Shown here piece after piece: positions 33,841 to 42,296 of a DNA stretch of 64,000 bases. Each line of letters starts with the position of its first letter. The first letter of the stretch is position 1. The position numbers and the translations under genes are program-made. The notes below the pieces were generated by a model, which was given only the letters and a program-made list of their open reading frames with translations, did no database searches and was not told the origin of the DNA. Source of the DNA: Nonomuraea wenchangensis (GTDB lineage: Bacteria; Actinomycetota; Actinomycetes; Streptosporangiales; Streptosporangiaceae); NCBI RefSeq assembly GCF_900111685.1, contig NZ_FOHX01000008.1, forward strand, positions 186,001 through 250,000. Direction: 5' to 3'.

Positions 33841-35965
33841 CAGCGGTTCGATCCCGGGCGCGGCGATCGCGTCGTCCCGCCTGGACGACCTGCTGATCGA
33901 GGCCGTGTTCAGCGTCGGGGCCCACCTGGGCGCCGTCTACGTCCTGGATCCCGGCGACGAGCTGCTGAGCATGGAAGCCTCGGTCGGGGTGCCGGCCACC
34001 ACCGCCAGGGTCTGGGCGCGGCTCAGGACGAGCGACCGCGCGCCCGTCGCGCTCGCCGTGCGCGAGCGGCGGCTGGTCTGGCTCGGCGACCGGGTGGCCC
34101 TGGCACGCGCCTTCCCGGCGGCGGCGCTGGCGCTGCCCTACCATTTCGGCCTGGCCGCCGTCCCGCTGTGCGCCGACGGGACCGCGTGGGGCAGTCTGAT
34201 CGTGGGCTGGCCGACCGGTGGCGAGAGCGAGCTCCCCCTGCGCCTGCGCGACGTGCTCGACGACGTCGGCGCCAGGATGGGACACCTGCTCCAGCAGGCG
34301 CACGCGCGCGGCCAGCCGATCGTGCCGCATCCGCTGCCCCGGGTGCTGAACCCGGTCCGGGCGCACCCGCCCGGCCCGTACGCCGGGCTGACCGCGATCA
34401 GCTGCCTCAGCAGCCTGCCGGAGGGCTACTGCCATCTGGACGCGCACGGCCAGGTGACGCTCGTGACGGCGGCGGCGGCCGAACTGCTCGCCTGCCGGCC
34501 GTCGGAGATGATCGGCAGACGCTTCTGCAAGGCGTTGCCCTGGCTGGACGACCCCGTCCACGAGGAAGGCTACCGGTCGGCGATCCTCAGCCACCGGCCC
34601 ACGGCGTTCACCGCCCGCAGGCCCGACGGGCGGCTGCTGTCGTTCCGGTGCTATCCCAGCCTGCCCGGCGTCACGCTGCGGGTCACGCCCGCCGACGAGC
34701 CCGGGCCCGCCGTCGAGGACACCGGCGGCCGGACCGGCGCGGCGGGGCTGCACGACCTCCTGCACCTCGCCACCGCCCTTGCCCGGGCGACCACCGCGCA
34801 GGACGTGGTCGACCTGGTGGCCGACCGGGTCCTGCCGGCCTGCGAGGCGCAGGCGATGGCCATCCTGACCTGGGACAGCGGCCGGATGCGGGTGGTGGCC
34901 GCGCTCGGCTACGACGCGGAGGCCCTGGAGTCGTTCAACGGGCGGCCGATCGGCGTGGAGCACGAGCACCACGACGGCGACGAGGCGGCGCCGGCGTTCT
35001 ACGGGAGCGCGGACGAGCTCCACGCGGCCCATCCCGACGTCGAGCCCACCGGCGGCATGAACGCCTGGACGACGCTGCCCCTCGTGGCGCTGGGCCGCTC
35101 GATCGGCACGTGCCTGCTGGCTTGGGACCGCCCGCACGAGTTCGGCGCGGAGGAACGGGCCATGCTGAGCGCGCTCGGCGGGCTGGTCACCCAGGCGTTC
35201 GAGCGGGCCTGGCTGTACGACCACAAGCACCAGCTCGCCCAGTCCCTCCAGTCGAGCCTGCTGCCGAAGGACCTGCCCGAGTTCCCCGGCCTGGAGGTGG
35301 CCGCCCGCTACGTCCCGCTGACGCCCGGCATGGACATCGGCGGCGACTTCTACGACCTGATCCGGCTCGACGACTCCACGGCCGCGGCGGTCATCGGCGA
35401 CGTCCAGGGCCACGACATGACCGCCGCCGCGCTGATGGGCCAGGCCCGCACCGCCATCCGCGCCCACGCCGCCGCCGGCGCGAGCCCGGGAGAGGTGCTC
35501 GCGCGCACCAACCGGCTGCTCACCGCGCAGACCCCCGAACGTTTCACGAGCTGCCTGTACGTCGCCTTCGACCTGCGCCGCCGGGTCGCCCTCCTGGCCA
35601 GCGCCGGGCACCTGCCGCCGGTGCTCGGCCTGCCCGGCGGGCCCGCCGAGATCATCGACCCCTCCTCCGGCCTGCTGCTCGGCATCGACCCTGACGCCGA
35701 GTACGTCACCACGACCGTGAACGTGCCGCCCGGCGCGACCCTCGCCCTCTACACCGACGGCCTCGTGGAGGTGCCAGGCGGCGATCTGAACGACGGCATC
35801 GCCGCCCTGGCCGCCCGGTTCGCGCCCACCCCCTGCCACTCCCTGGACGAGCTGGCGGACGAGCTCATCGCGGCGTCCGGCGAGGAGGAGCGGCGCACTG
35901 ACGACAGCGCCCTGCTGCTCCTGCGCAGCTCCGCGCCCCCTGACGCCCTCCGCTCCGGGGTGTGA
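33824..35965 (+). CDS. GAF-PAS-GAF-PP2C (RsbU-like) multi-sensor serine phosphatase
   Basis: A 713-residue cytoplasmic protein. The domain order I read is a GAF-like sensor (residues about 15-155), a PAS domain (about 190-295, with HLDAHGQVTLVTAAAAELLACRPSEMIGRRF), a second GAF (about 315-465, ending GGLVTQAFERAWLYDHKHQLAQSLQSSLLPKDLP) and PP2C_SIG. The phosphatase metal residues are in DIGGDFYDLIRL and VIGDVQGHDMTAAALMGQ, with ALYTDGLVEVPGGDL and RTDDSALLLL at the end. Targets should be anti-sigma antagonists. The ATG at 33824 has only a weak ribosome site. Confidence 0.87.
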   Translation: MVRPGDSGSIPGAAIASSRLDDLLIEAVFSVGAHLGAVYVLDPGDELLSMEASVGVPATTARVWARLRTSDRAPVALAVRERRLVWLGDRVALARAFPAAALALPYHFGLAAVPLCADGTAWGSLIVGWPTGGESELPLRLRDVLDDVGARMGHLLQQAHARGQPIVPHPLPRVLNPVRAHPPGPYAGLTAISCLSSLPEGYCHLDAHGQVTLVTAAAAELLACRPSEMIGRRFCKALPWLDDPVHEEGYRSAILSHRPTAFTARRPDGRLLSFRCYPSLPGVTLRVTPADEPGPAVEDTGGRTGAAGLHDLLHLATALARATTAQDVVDLVADRVLPACEAQAMAILTWDSGRMRVVAALGYDAEALESFNGRPIGVEHEHHDGDEAAPAFYGSADELHAAHPDVEPTGGMNAWTTLPLVALGRSIGTCLLAWDRPHEFGAEERAMLSALGGLVTQAFERAWLYDHKHQLAQSLQSSLLPKDLPEFPGLEVAARYVPLTPGMDIGGDFYDLIRLDDSTAAAVIGDVQGHDMTAAALMGQARTAIRAHAAAGASPGEVLARTNRLLTAQTPERFTSCLYVAFDLRRRVALLASAGHLPPVLGLPGGPAEIIDPSSGLLLGIDPDAEYVTTTVNVPPGATLALYTDGLVEVPGGDLNDGIAALAARFAPTPCHSLDELADELIAASGEEERRTDDSALLLLRSSAPPDALRSGV

Positions 35966-35995
35966 GCGGGGCCGGTCGCGGGGAGATCTGCCCGG

Positions 35996-36736
35996 ATGGG
36001 AATGGTCGGCGTGGGGGCGGCCGGCGCCACGGAATGGTTCGCCGGACAGGGCTGGATCCAGCTGGGTGAGCTGGCCCTGGCCCTGCTGCTGTCCGCGCTG
36101 ATCGGGCTGGAGCGGGAGGTCCGTCAGAAGAGCGCCGGGCTGCGTACGCACACGGTGGTCGGCTTCGCCTCGGCGCTGATCGTGATCGTGTCCAAGTACG
36201 GCTTCTCCGACGTCCTCGGCGAGCACGTCACGCTGGACCCTTCGCGGGTGGCCGCGCAGATCGTGTCCGGGATCGGCTTCATCGGCGGCGGTCTGATCTT
36301 CGTCCGGCGCGACGCGGTGCGCGGCCTGACCACGGCCGCGGTGGTCTGGCTGACCTGCGCGGTGGGCATGGCCGCCGGAGCAGGTCTGTGGCTGCTGGCC
36401 GTCGTGGTGACCGCCGGTTACTTCCTCGTGGCGTTCGGCTTCCCGCCGCTGGAGGCGCGGCTGGCGCGCTCGCGTTACAGCCAGGCGCGGCTGCGCGTGA
36501 CGTACCTGGACCGCCGGGGCGCGCTGCGGCAGGTGCTGTCCATCTGCACGGAGCGGGGGTTCGTCATCGCGGAGCTGAGCATGGAACGCCACCGCGAGGG
36601 CCGGGACCCGCACGTCATCTCGATCTGGCTGGTCGTGCAGGGCTCGGGCGCGATCGGCCCGCTCATCACGGAGCTGGCGGAGGTCGAGGGCGTCCGCGGC
36701 GTGTCGAGCGCCGAGATCGAGGGGACGACCCTCTGA
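35996..36736 (+). CDS. mgtC: MgtC/SapB-family membrane protein
   Basis: A 246-residue protein. The MgtC domain has LALALLLSALIGLEREVRQKSAGLRTHTVVGFASALIVIVS, then the family hallmark QIVSGIGFIGGGLIFVRRD and VRGLTTAAVVWLTCAVGMAAGAG. Four or five membrane helices are followed by a cytoplasmic ACT-like tail (LRVTYLDRRGALRQVLSIC to EGVRGVSSAEIEGTT). MgtC proteins support growth at low Mg2+ and modulate P-type or F-type ATPases. ATGs at 35996 and 36002 both fit. The stop codon lies within the left arm of a long terminator hairpin. Confidence 0.9.
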   Translation: MGMVGVGAAGATEWFAGQGWIQLGELALALLLSALIGLEREVRQKSAGLRTHTVVGFASALIVIVSKYGFSDVLGEHVTLDPSRVAAQIVSGIGFIGGGLIFVRRDAVRGLTTAAVVWLTCAVGMAAGAGLWLLAVVVTAGYFLVAFGFPPLEARLARSRYSQARLRVTYLDRRGALRQVLSICTERGFVIAELSMERHREGRDPHVISIWLVVQGSGAIGPLITELAEVEGVRGVSSAEIEGTTL

Positions 36737-36771
36737 CCCCTCCGGGGTTCCGGAGGGGTCAGAGGGTCGTC
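36724..36771. terminator. Bidirectional terminator with a perfect 22-bp stem
   Basis: Arms 36724-36745 and 36750-36771 are exact reverse complements, with a GGTT loop at 36746-36749. The mgtC stop (TGA 36734-36736) is inside the left arm. The convergent flavoprotein gene ends 3 bp beyond the right arm. The hairpin can end transcription from both sides. Confidence 0.9.
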
Positions 36772-36773
36772 GG

Positions 36774-38087
36774 TTACCCCAGGACGGGGTAGTTCGCGCG
36801 CAGCACGCCGTGCGGGTCGCGGGCACGCTTGATCCCCCGCAGCCGGGCCAGCGTCGCCGCGGGGAACGCCTGCTCGGCCCGCTCGCCGCGGCCCAGCATC
36901 GTGTACGGCTTGCGCCCGCTCACCGCCTCGCCCAGCTCCTCGGCGAGCGCGGCCTGCCGGGCGCCGACGGCCGCCGCCTGCGCGGGGTCGGCCGCCGGCC
37001 CGAACATGTAGACCAGGTACGGCTCCGCGACCGGCCCGCTCGGCCCCGCGCCGGGACGCTCGGCGGCCAGCGCGCCGCCGAGGTGCCTGACCTGCAGCCC
37101 GAACATCGGCTCGACCGGCTCCTCCGCCAGCACCTTGGCGGTCACCTCGTCCACGGCGGTGAGCAGTTCGGTGCGCCCGCGGCCGGGCGAGGGATCGGTG
37201 GGGTCGTCGGCGATGCCGCCCAGGTCGGCCACCGCGACCGGCCCCCGCGTGTCCACGACCAGGTCGCCGATCCGGTCGAGGCGGGCCAGCAGCGCCCGGC
37301 CCTCGGCCTCGTCGCCGAGGAAGGCGGTGTCGATCCCGACCATGGGCGGGGCCTGCGGGAACCGCACCCGGTCGAACCAGGCGGTCAGCTCGTCCGGCGC
37401 CCCGGCGGTGAGCTCCAGGAAGGCGTCGAACACCTCGCGGGCGCGGTGGCCCTGCCACAGCATGCGGCCGCCGTACAGGGCGGGCGCCGGGTACAGGTCG
37501 AACTCGACGGCCGTGACCAGCGCGAAGTCGCCGCCGCCGCCGCGCAGCGCCCAGAACAGGTCGGGGTCGGAGTCCGCGGTGACGCGGGCCGGCTCGCCGT
37601 CGGCGGTCACCACGTCGAAGGCGCGCACGCTGTCGGCGGCGAAACCGTGCCGGCGGCCGAACCAGCTCAGGCCGCCGCCGAGGGTGTAGCCGGTCACGCT
37701 GACCACGGGGCTGCTGCCGGCCAGGCCGGTGAGTCCGTACGGGCCGGCCGCCGCCAGCACCTCGCCCCACTTCGCGCCCGCGCCGACGCGGGCGGTGCGC
37801 GCCTCCGGATCCACGCTGACCTCGTCCAGCGCGCCGGTACGCAGCAGGATCACGCCGTCGGCGTCGCCGGAGGCTCCGTGCCCGCTCGGCTGGGCGGCCA
37901 CGGCGATCCCGGCGCGGCGCGCGTACGCGACCGTCGCGGCCACGTCGGCGGCGTCCGCCGCCTCGACCACGGCGGCCACCCGCTGCTCCACCGACAGGTT
38001 CCACGGCCTGGACGCCTGCTCGAACCCGTCGTCGCCGGGCAGCAGAACCCGGCCCGCGGCGACCGCGCGCAACTCGGTGTGCGTCAT
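36774..38087 (-). CDS. FAD-binding oxidoreductase (berberine bridge enzyme-like)
   Basis: A 437-residue flavoprotein. The PCMH-type FAD domain has VAATVAYARRAGIAVAAQPSGHGASGDADG, where the histidine of SGHG is the usual 8-alpha covalent FAD site. VSVTGYTLGGGLSWFGRRHGFAADSVRAFDVVTADG follows; the second covalent site (Cys in bicovalent enzymes) is not present. The C-terminal BBE segment ends RARDPHGVLRANYPV. It likely oxidises an alcohol or sugar hydroxyl. No biosynthetic partner is adjacent. It has its own promoter region of about 270 bp shared with the divergent membrane gene. Confidence 0.88.
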   Translation of the reverse strand: MTHTELRAVAAGRVLLPGDDGFEQASRPWNLSVEQRVAAVVEAADAADVAATVAYARRAGIAVAAQPSGHGASGDADGVILLRTGALDEVSVDPEARTARVGAGAKWGEVLAAAGPYGLTGLAGSSPVVSVTGYTLGGGLSWFGRRHGFAADSVRAFDVVTADGEPARVTADSDPDLFWALRGGGGDFALVTAVEFDLYPAPALYGGRMLWQGHRAREVFDAFLELTAGAPDELTAWFDRVRFPQAPPMVGIDTAFLGDEAEGRALLARLDRIGDLVVDTRGPVAVADLGGIADDPTDPSPGRGRTELLTAVDEVTAKVLAEEPVEPMFGLQVRHLGGALAAERPGAGPSGPVAEPYLVYMFGPAADPAQAAAVGARQAALAEELGEAVSGRKPYTMLGRGERAEQAFPAATLARLRGIKRARDPHGVLRANYPVLG

Positions 38088-38363
38088 TCCCCATCACTCC
38101 TTCAGCTCGCCCCCGTCCGGAGGTCGTCAGTTGGACGATCAGCGAGGCGCGGACGTGACGCCCCATCGGGTGACATGTGTCACATCCGCAACGATGGGAA
38201 CGGTCCGGAAATCGACGTTCCGTCATCCGGCGAAAACACTTCGCGTCATTTCCACGCAAAGCAATTCCGGGATGACGCGATGTCACTTGCGGAATTAAAT
38301 TCGGCCGCTCGTCTTTCGGCGGCGTCTGGAAGGATCGAAGGCAGCGAAGGGAGGCTTTTTGTG

Positions 38364-39473
38364 ATGGCATTGGCGAATGTCGGTTTACGACGCCTGCTCG
38401 TGGACACCGGCGAGCCCCGGGACTGGGTGAGGCCACGGACGGACCTCGTCACGGCGCTGCTGGGCGTGTGGTTCGGCATCGGCCTGATGATCGACGCCTG
38501 GGCGCACACCAATCTCGACGGCGAGCTGGAGACGTTCTTCACCCCCTGGCACGCGGTTTTCTATTCGGGATTCGCGGCGGTGTCGGGCTGGATGGTGTGG
38601 CAGGCGTGGCGCAACGTCCGCGCGGGCCGTCAGGGCCTCGCCGCCGTGCCGCGCGGATATCTGGCGGGGCTGGTGGCGATTCCGGCGTTCGCCGCGTTCG
38701 GCTTCGCCGACATGATGTGGCACACGCTGCTCGGCATCGAGACGACCGTGGACATCCTGTTCAGCCCGTCGCACCTGGGACTGATCACGACGATGCTGCT
38801 CATCATCACCACGCCGCTCCGCTCCGCCTGGAACGCCCCCGACGTGGGCCCGCGCCCGTCACTCGGACGGCTGCTGCCCGCGCTGGTGGGGCTCGCGTTC
38901 GCGACCACGCTGGTGTCGTTGTTCCTGTCGTACGGCGACGCCATGCAGTGGCGGCCCGCCCGCATCGTCGAGGCGTTCTCGATCATGGACGACGGCGGCG
39001 CTGAGCGGCTCGCGACCGCGATGGTCATCAGCAACGTCATCCTGCTGGCTCCCGTGCTGCTGCTCCTGCGCCGCTGGGAGCTGCCCTTCGGCGCGATGAC
39101 CCTCATGTACGCGGTGGGCGTCCTGATGTCGGGCGCGCAGACCGAGTTCGGGAACCTGCCGGTGCTGCTGGCCGTGGTGGGCGGGGGCCTGGTGGGCGAC
39201 CTGCTGATCCGGTGGCTGCGGCCGTCGGCGGCGCGGCGGCGGGCGTACTGGGCGTTCGCGGGGCTGTCGGGTCTCGCCACGTGGTCGCTCTACATCGGGG
39301 CTGCCTCGGCGGCGGGCGGCGGCCTCCCGGCCGTGCCGGAGCTGTGGACCGGCGCGCCGATCGTGGCCGGGCTGATCGGGCTGGTGCTGGGCGTGCTGTT
39401 CCTGCCGAACGCGACCGCCCCCGCCTCCGCCGGCGCGGTCGTCAGCACAGAGGGCGGCGCAGAGAAGGCATGA
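38364..39473 (+). CDS. Polytopic membrane protein, first gene of a three-gene module
   Basis: A 369-residue protein with about nine hydrophobic segments (for example TALLGVWFGIGLMIDAWAH, ATTLVSLFLSYGDAMQW, AMVISNVILLAPVLLLL). Histidines sit near membrane edges (DAWAHTN, FTPWHAVFY, DMMWHTLLG, FSPSHLGLI), a pattern that suggests metal or heme handling. I do not recognise the family. ATG 38364 (or GTG 38361) follows AAGGGAGGCTTTTT. An upstream ATG at 38280 is in frame but lacks a ribosome site. Codon 8 is a TTA leucine. Its stop overlaps the next ATG by 4 bp. Confidence 0.75.
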   Translation: MALANVGLRRLLVDTGEPRDWVRPRTDLVTALLGVWFGIGLMIDAWAHTNLDGELETFFTPWHAVFYSGFAAVSGWMVWQAWRNVRAGRQGLAAVPRGYLAGLVAIPAFAAFGFADMMWHTLLGIETTVDILFSPSHLGLITTMLLIITTPLRSAWNAPDVGPRPSLGRLLPALVGLAFATTLVSLFLSYGDAMQWRPARIVEAFSIMDDGGAERLATAMVISNVILLAPVLLLLRRWELPFGAMTLMYAVGVLMSGAQTEFGNLPVLLAVVGGGLVGDLLIRWLRPSAARRRAYWAFAGLSGLATWSLYIGAASAAGGGLPAVPELWTGAPIVAGLIGLVLGVLFLPNATAPASAGAVVSTEGGAEKA

Positions 39474-40861
39474 GGCCCGCCCGGCTGCTCGCACTCGCCG
39501 CGCTCCTCCTGGCGGCCCTGCTGACGGCCCTGTTGTCACTGGGAGCGTCCCCGGCCGCGGCGCACAACGTCTCGGCCGGGGCGGACCTGCGCCTCGCGCA
39601 GACGATCGCGGGCACGGAGCTCACGGTCGTGGTCAAGGGCACCACGCGGGTGCCCGGCCCGCTGCGGATCGGGATCATCGCCTACCAGCCGGTCACCGGC
39701 CTGCCGGTCGCCCTGGAGGTGCGTTCGGCCGAGGACGGGCGCACGGTGACGGGCGAGGCGCTGGCGTCGGCCGACCCGCGTTACGCGGAGCTGCGGGTGG
39801 AGCGGACCGGGCCGCACGTGCTCACCTTGCGCGCGGGCGGCGAGAGCGCCGTGGTGCCGTTCCGGGTCCTGGTGGAGCGGGGGTCGGGGGCGGAGCTCCT
39901 GATCTACGGCGGGTTCTTCGTGGCCGGGGTGCTGCTGGTGGGCGGGCTGCTCACCGGGGCCCTGGCCAGGCCGGGGCCGGCGATGGCGGTGGCGGCCGGG
40001 GCCGCGGCGGGGGTGACGGTGGCGGCGATGGTGGTCGTGTTCGAGCCGATGGTGCCGGCGGGGCCGCCCGACGGGGCCGCGCCGCAGGTCACCGCCCTGG
40101 CCGGGGGCGGGCGGCCGTACGTGCAGGAACGGGTGGCGACGGTGCCGGCGCGGCCGGTCGCGGGAGAGGAGTTCACGTTGCGGGTGGATCTGGTGGACGG
40201 CTCCACCGGGCGGCCGGTGGACGACCTGACCGCCCACCACGAGGCGCTCGCCCACCTGGTCGTCACCAGCGAGGACGGGCGCTACTTCCGGCACGTCCAC
40301 CCGCTGCGCACCGGTCCCGGGCGGCTGGAGGTCCGGCTGCGCGCCGACCGGCCGGGCCGTTACCTGGCGCACGCCGAGCTGGAACGCGAGGACTCCGGCG
40401 GCCAGCTGCTGGCGGCGAGCTTCGACGTGCACGGCCCTGGCACCCAGCGCGCCACCGGCGACGGCACAGGCGGTGCTGACAGCGGCACAGGCGACACCGG
40501 CGACGGAATGGGCGGCCAGGCGAGCGCCGGCACGGGCGGTGACGCGGGGACGGGTGGGGGCTTGCCGGTGCTGGCGCCCGCCGTTCCGGTGGCCGGGCGG
40601 CCGGCGACGATCGAGATGGACACGGCCGGCCCGGTGCGGCCCTGGCTGGGCATGGCCGGTCACCTGATCGTCCGCGACCGCGACGGCTCCTTCCTCGGCC
40701 ACGTGCACGAGATGGGCTCGCCGGGCTCCCGGCGGCTGCGCTTCACCTTCAGCTTCCCGGCCGAGGGAAGCTACCTGGCCTGGGTCCAGTACGCGCTGGC
40801 CGACCGCATCGTGACCGTGCCGTTCACGGTCGAGGTGAGCGCGCAGGAGAACGGGCGATGA
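39470..40861 (+). CDS. Exported membrane-anchored protein with two His-rich beta domains (YtkA/CopC-like)
   Basis: A 463-residue exported protein. A signal peptide (LLALAALLLAALLTALLSLG... ending AAAHN) is followed by a beta-sandwich domain (about 32-140), two membrane segments (about 143-200) and a periplasmic region with two related metal-site-like motifs. The first is HHEALAHLVVTSEDGRYF, continuing RHVHP. The second is AGHLIVRDRDGSFLGHVHEM. A Gly/Thr/Asp linker separates them. The H...HxH pattern resembles YtkA/FixH- and copper-domain proteins. It is coupled by 4-bp overlaps to both neighbours. A role in copper or heme-copper assembly is inferred. Confidence 0.7.
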   Translation: MRPARLLALAALLLAALLTALLSLGASPAAAHNVSAGADLRLAQTIAGTELTVVVKGTTRVPGPLRIGIIAYQPVTGLPVALEVRSAEDGRTVTGEALASADPRYAELRVERTGPHVLTLRAGGESAVVPFRVLVERGSGAELLIYGGFFVAGVLLVGGLLTGALARPGPAMAVAAGAAAGVTVAAMVVVFEPMVPAGPPDGAAPQVTALAGGGRPYVQERVATVPARPVAGEEFTLRVDLVDGSTGRPVDDLTAHHEALAHLVVTSEDGRYFRHVHPLRTGPGRLEVRLRADRPGRYLAHAELEREDSGGQLLAASFDVHGPGTQRATGDGTGGADSGTGDTGDGMGGQASAGTGGDAGTGGGLPVLAPAVPVAGRPATIEMDTAGPVRPWLGMAGHLIVRDRDGSFLGHVHEMGSPGSRRLRFTFSFPAEGSYLAWVQYALADRIVTVPFTVEVSAQENGR

Positions 40862-41247
40862 GGCGGCGGGCCCTGATCGCCGCCGCCCTCGTCGCGGCCG
40901 CCGTGCTGATCTTCGTCGTGGGCCGCAGCATGGCGGCCGAGCCGCTGCGCGCGTCGGTCGCGGGCGCCCGCTACGCCGCCACGGTCGTCATCGACCGGCC
41001 CACGATCGGCCCGATCACCGTCGAGGTCGGGGTGACCTCCGGCGACGCCTACACGGTGGCGGTCTCGGCGGTCATGACCGGCATGGGCCACGCCACGTCG
41101 GAGCTGTCCGCCCGCGCGACGGCTCCGGGCCGTTTCGTCGCCGAGGGCGAGCTGTTCCCGATGAGCGGCGCCTGGGAGGTGTCGCTGCGGGTGAACGGCG
41201 CGGCGGGCGAGGAGACCCTGGTCGTCAACGCGCTCGTCACCGGCTGA
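40858..41247 (+). CDS. Small membrane-anchored YtkA/FixH-like protein
   Basis: A 129-residue protein with one N-terminal membrane anchor (ALIAAALVAAAVLIFVVGR) and a periplasmic immunoglobulin-like domain. The domain has PITVEVGVTSGDAYTVAVSAVMTGMGHATSELSA and FVAEGELFPMSGAWEVSLRV. The MTGMGH segment, methionine- and histidine-containing, corresponds to the M(G)M..H metal-type motif of YtkA/FixH domains. It overlaps the upstream gene by 4 bp and ends the three-gene module, probably acting on the same substrate or metal as its partners. Confidence 0.75.
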   Translation: MRRRALIAAALVAAAVLIFVVGRSMAAEPLRASVAGARYAATVVIDRPTIGPITVEVGVTSGDAYTVAVSAVMTGMGHATSELSARATAPGRFVAEGELFPMSGAWEVSLRVNGAAGEETLVVNALVTG

Positions 41248-41265
41248 GCCCTCCGGCGCGCCGGC

Positions 41266-42237
41266 TCAGTCCAGCCGGACGACGACCTTGCCGCGCACGC
41301 CGCCCGTCTCCAGCGCCCGGTGCGCCTTCGCGATGTCCGCCAGCGGGTACACCGTGTCCACGACCGGGCGGATCGCGCCGGACTCGACGTAGCGGGCGAG
41401 GTCGGCGAGGAGCCGGTGGTCCTGGGTCCCGCTGAAGAGGCGCACCCGCCGCCGGCCGTGCGCGGCGGAGAGCACGACGTACGCCAGCGACGCGGCGGCC
41501 CGGTCGAGGTCGAAGGCGATCGCCACCATGCGGCCGCGCGGCGTGAGGAGGCGGCGGTAGGCGGGGTGCTCGGTGCCCACCGTGTCCATGACGACGTCGA
41601 ACGGCGCCAGGTCCGCCGGGTCCGTGGTGCGGTAGTCGTGGGCCTCGTGCGCGCCGAGCTCGCGTACGAGATCGAGGTTGCGTGCTCCGGCCAGGGCGGT
41701 GACGTGGGCGCCGAGCGCCCGGCCGAGCTGCACCGCGACGACGCCCACGCCGCCGCTGCCGCCGCGTACGAGCAGGCGCTCGCCCGGCTGGAGCCGCGCC
41801 TTGTCGCGCAGGGCGGTGATCGCCGTGGTGCCGACGACCAGGGCCGCGGCCTCGGCCGGGTCGAGGCCGGCCGGGGCCGGGGACAGGTGGCGGGGGCGGA
41901 TGGCGACGTACTCGGCGGCGCTGCCGAACGCGCGTCCCGGCCCGCCCCAGACCAGGTCGCCCACCTTGGGCCCGCGTACGCCGGGGGTGACGGCGACGAC
42001 CTCCCCTGCGAGGTCGAGGCCGATGCGCTTCGGGAAGCCGCGGCCCATCAGCCCGGTCACCGCCCGCAGCCGGCCGGCCCGGCCGTGCAGCTCGCCGCCG
42101 TTGACGCTGACGGCGCGCACGCGTACCAGCACCTCGCCCGGAGCCGGGACCGGTCGCGGGACCGTGCCCACGTAGAGCACTTCCGGGGGCCCGTACCGGT
42201 CGAACAGGGCCGCGCGCATCTCACTCGCTGTGTCCAT
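41266..42237 (-). CDS. NADP-dependent oxidoreductase (quinone oxidoreductase-type MDR)
   Basis: A 323-residue zinc-free medium-chain dehydrogenase/reductase. The N-terminal GroES-like fold begins MRAALFDRYGPPEVLYVGTV and contains KRIGLDLAGEVVAVTPGV. The Rossmann motif is LLVRGGSGGVGVVAVQLGRALGAHV and the C-terminus is SGAIRPVVDTVYPLADIAKAHRALETGGVRGKVVVRL. It should reduce quinones or enones. ATG 42219 is an alternative start. It is divergent from a TetR regulator with a palindromic operator between them, so it is probably repressed by that TetR and induced by a reactive compound. Confidence 0.92.
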   Translation of the reverse strand: MDTASEMRAALFDRYGPPEVLYVGTVPRPVPAPGEVLVRVRAVSVNGGELHGRAGRLRAVTGLMGRGFPKRIGLDLAGEVVAVTPGVRGPKVGDLVWGGPGRAFGSAAEYVAIRPRHLSPAPAGLDPAEAAALVVGTTAITALRDKARLQPGERLLVRGGSGGVGVVAVQLGRALGAHVTALAGARNLDLVRELGAHEAHDYRTTDPADLAPFDVVMDTVGTEHPAYRRLLTPRGRMVAIAFDLDRAAASLAYVVLSAAHGRRRVRLFSGTQDHRLLADLARYVESGAIRPVVDTVYPLADIAKAHRALETGGVRGKVVVRLD

Positions 42238-42257
42238 GGAGGGGACGCTAGCCGACT

Positions 42258-42279
42258 AAATGGATACCGCTGTCCACTT
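42258..42279. promoter_or_regulatory. TetR operator between quinone oxidoreductase and TetR genes
   Basis: A 22-bp inverted repeat with half-site AAxTGGAxAxC and three mismatched pairs is centred at 42268/42269. It is 20 bp from the oxidoreductase ATG and 17 bp from the TetR ATG and can control both divergent promoters. Confidence 0.6.
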
Positions 42280-42296
42280 ACGTTAAGGTGAGAAAC

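Noticed and set aside
33841..33860. A GGTTCGATCC sequence resembling a tRNA T-arm
   Set aside because: It lies inside the phosphatase coding region, and no acceptor, D or anticodon arm can be drawn around it.
38280..38363. ATG at 38280 as start of the membrane protein
   Set aside because: There is no ribosome site, and the extra 28 residues are not hydrophobic. The ATG at 38364 has AAGGGAGG at proper distance.
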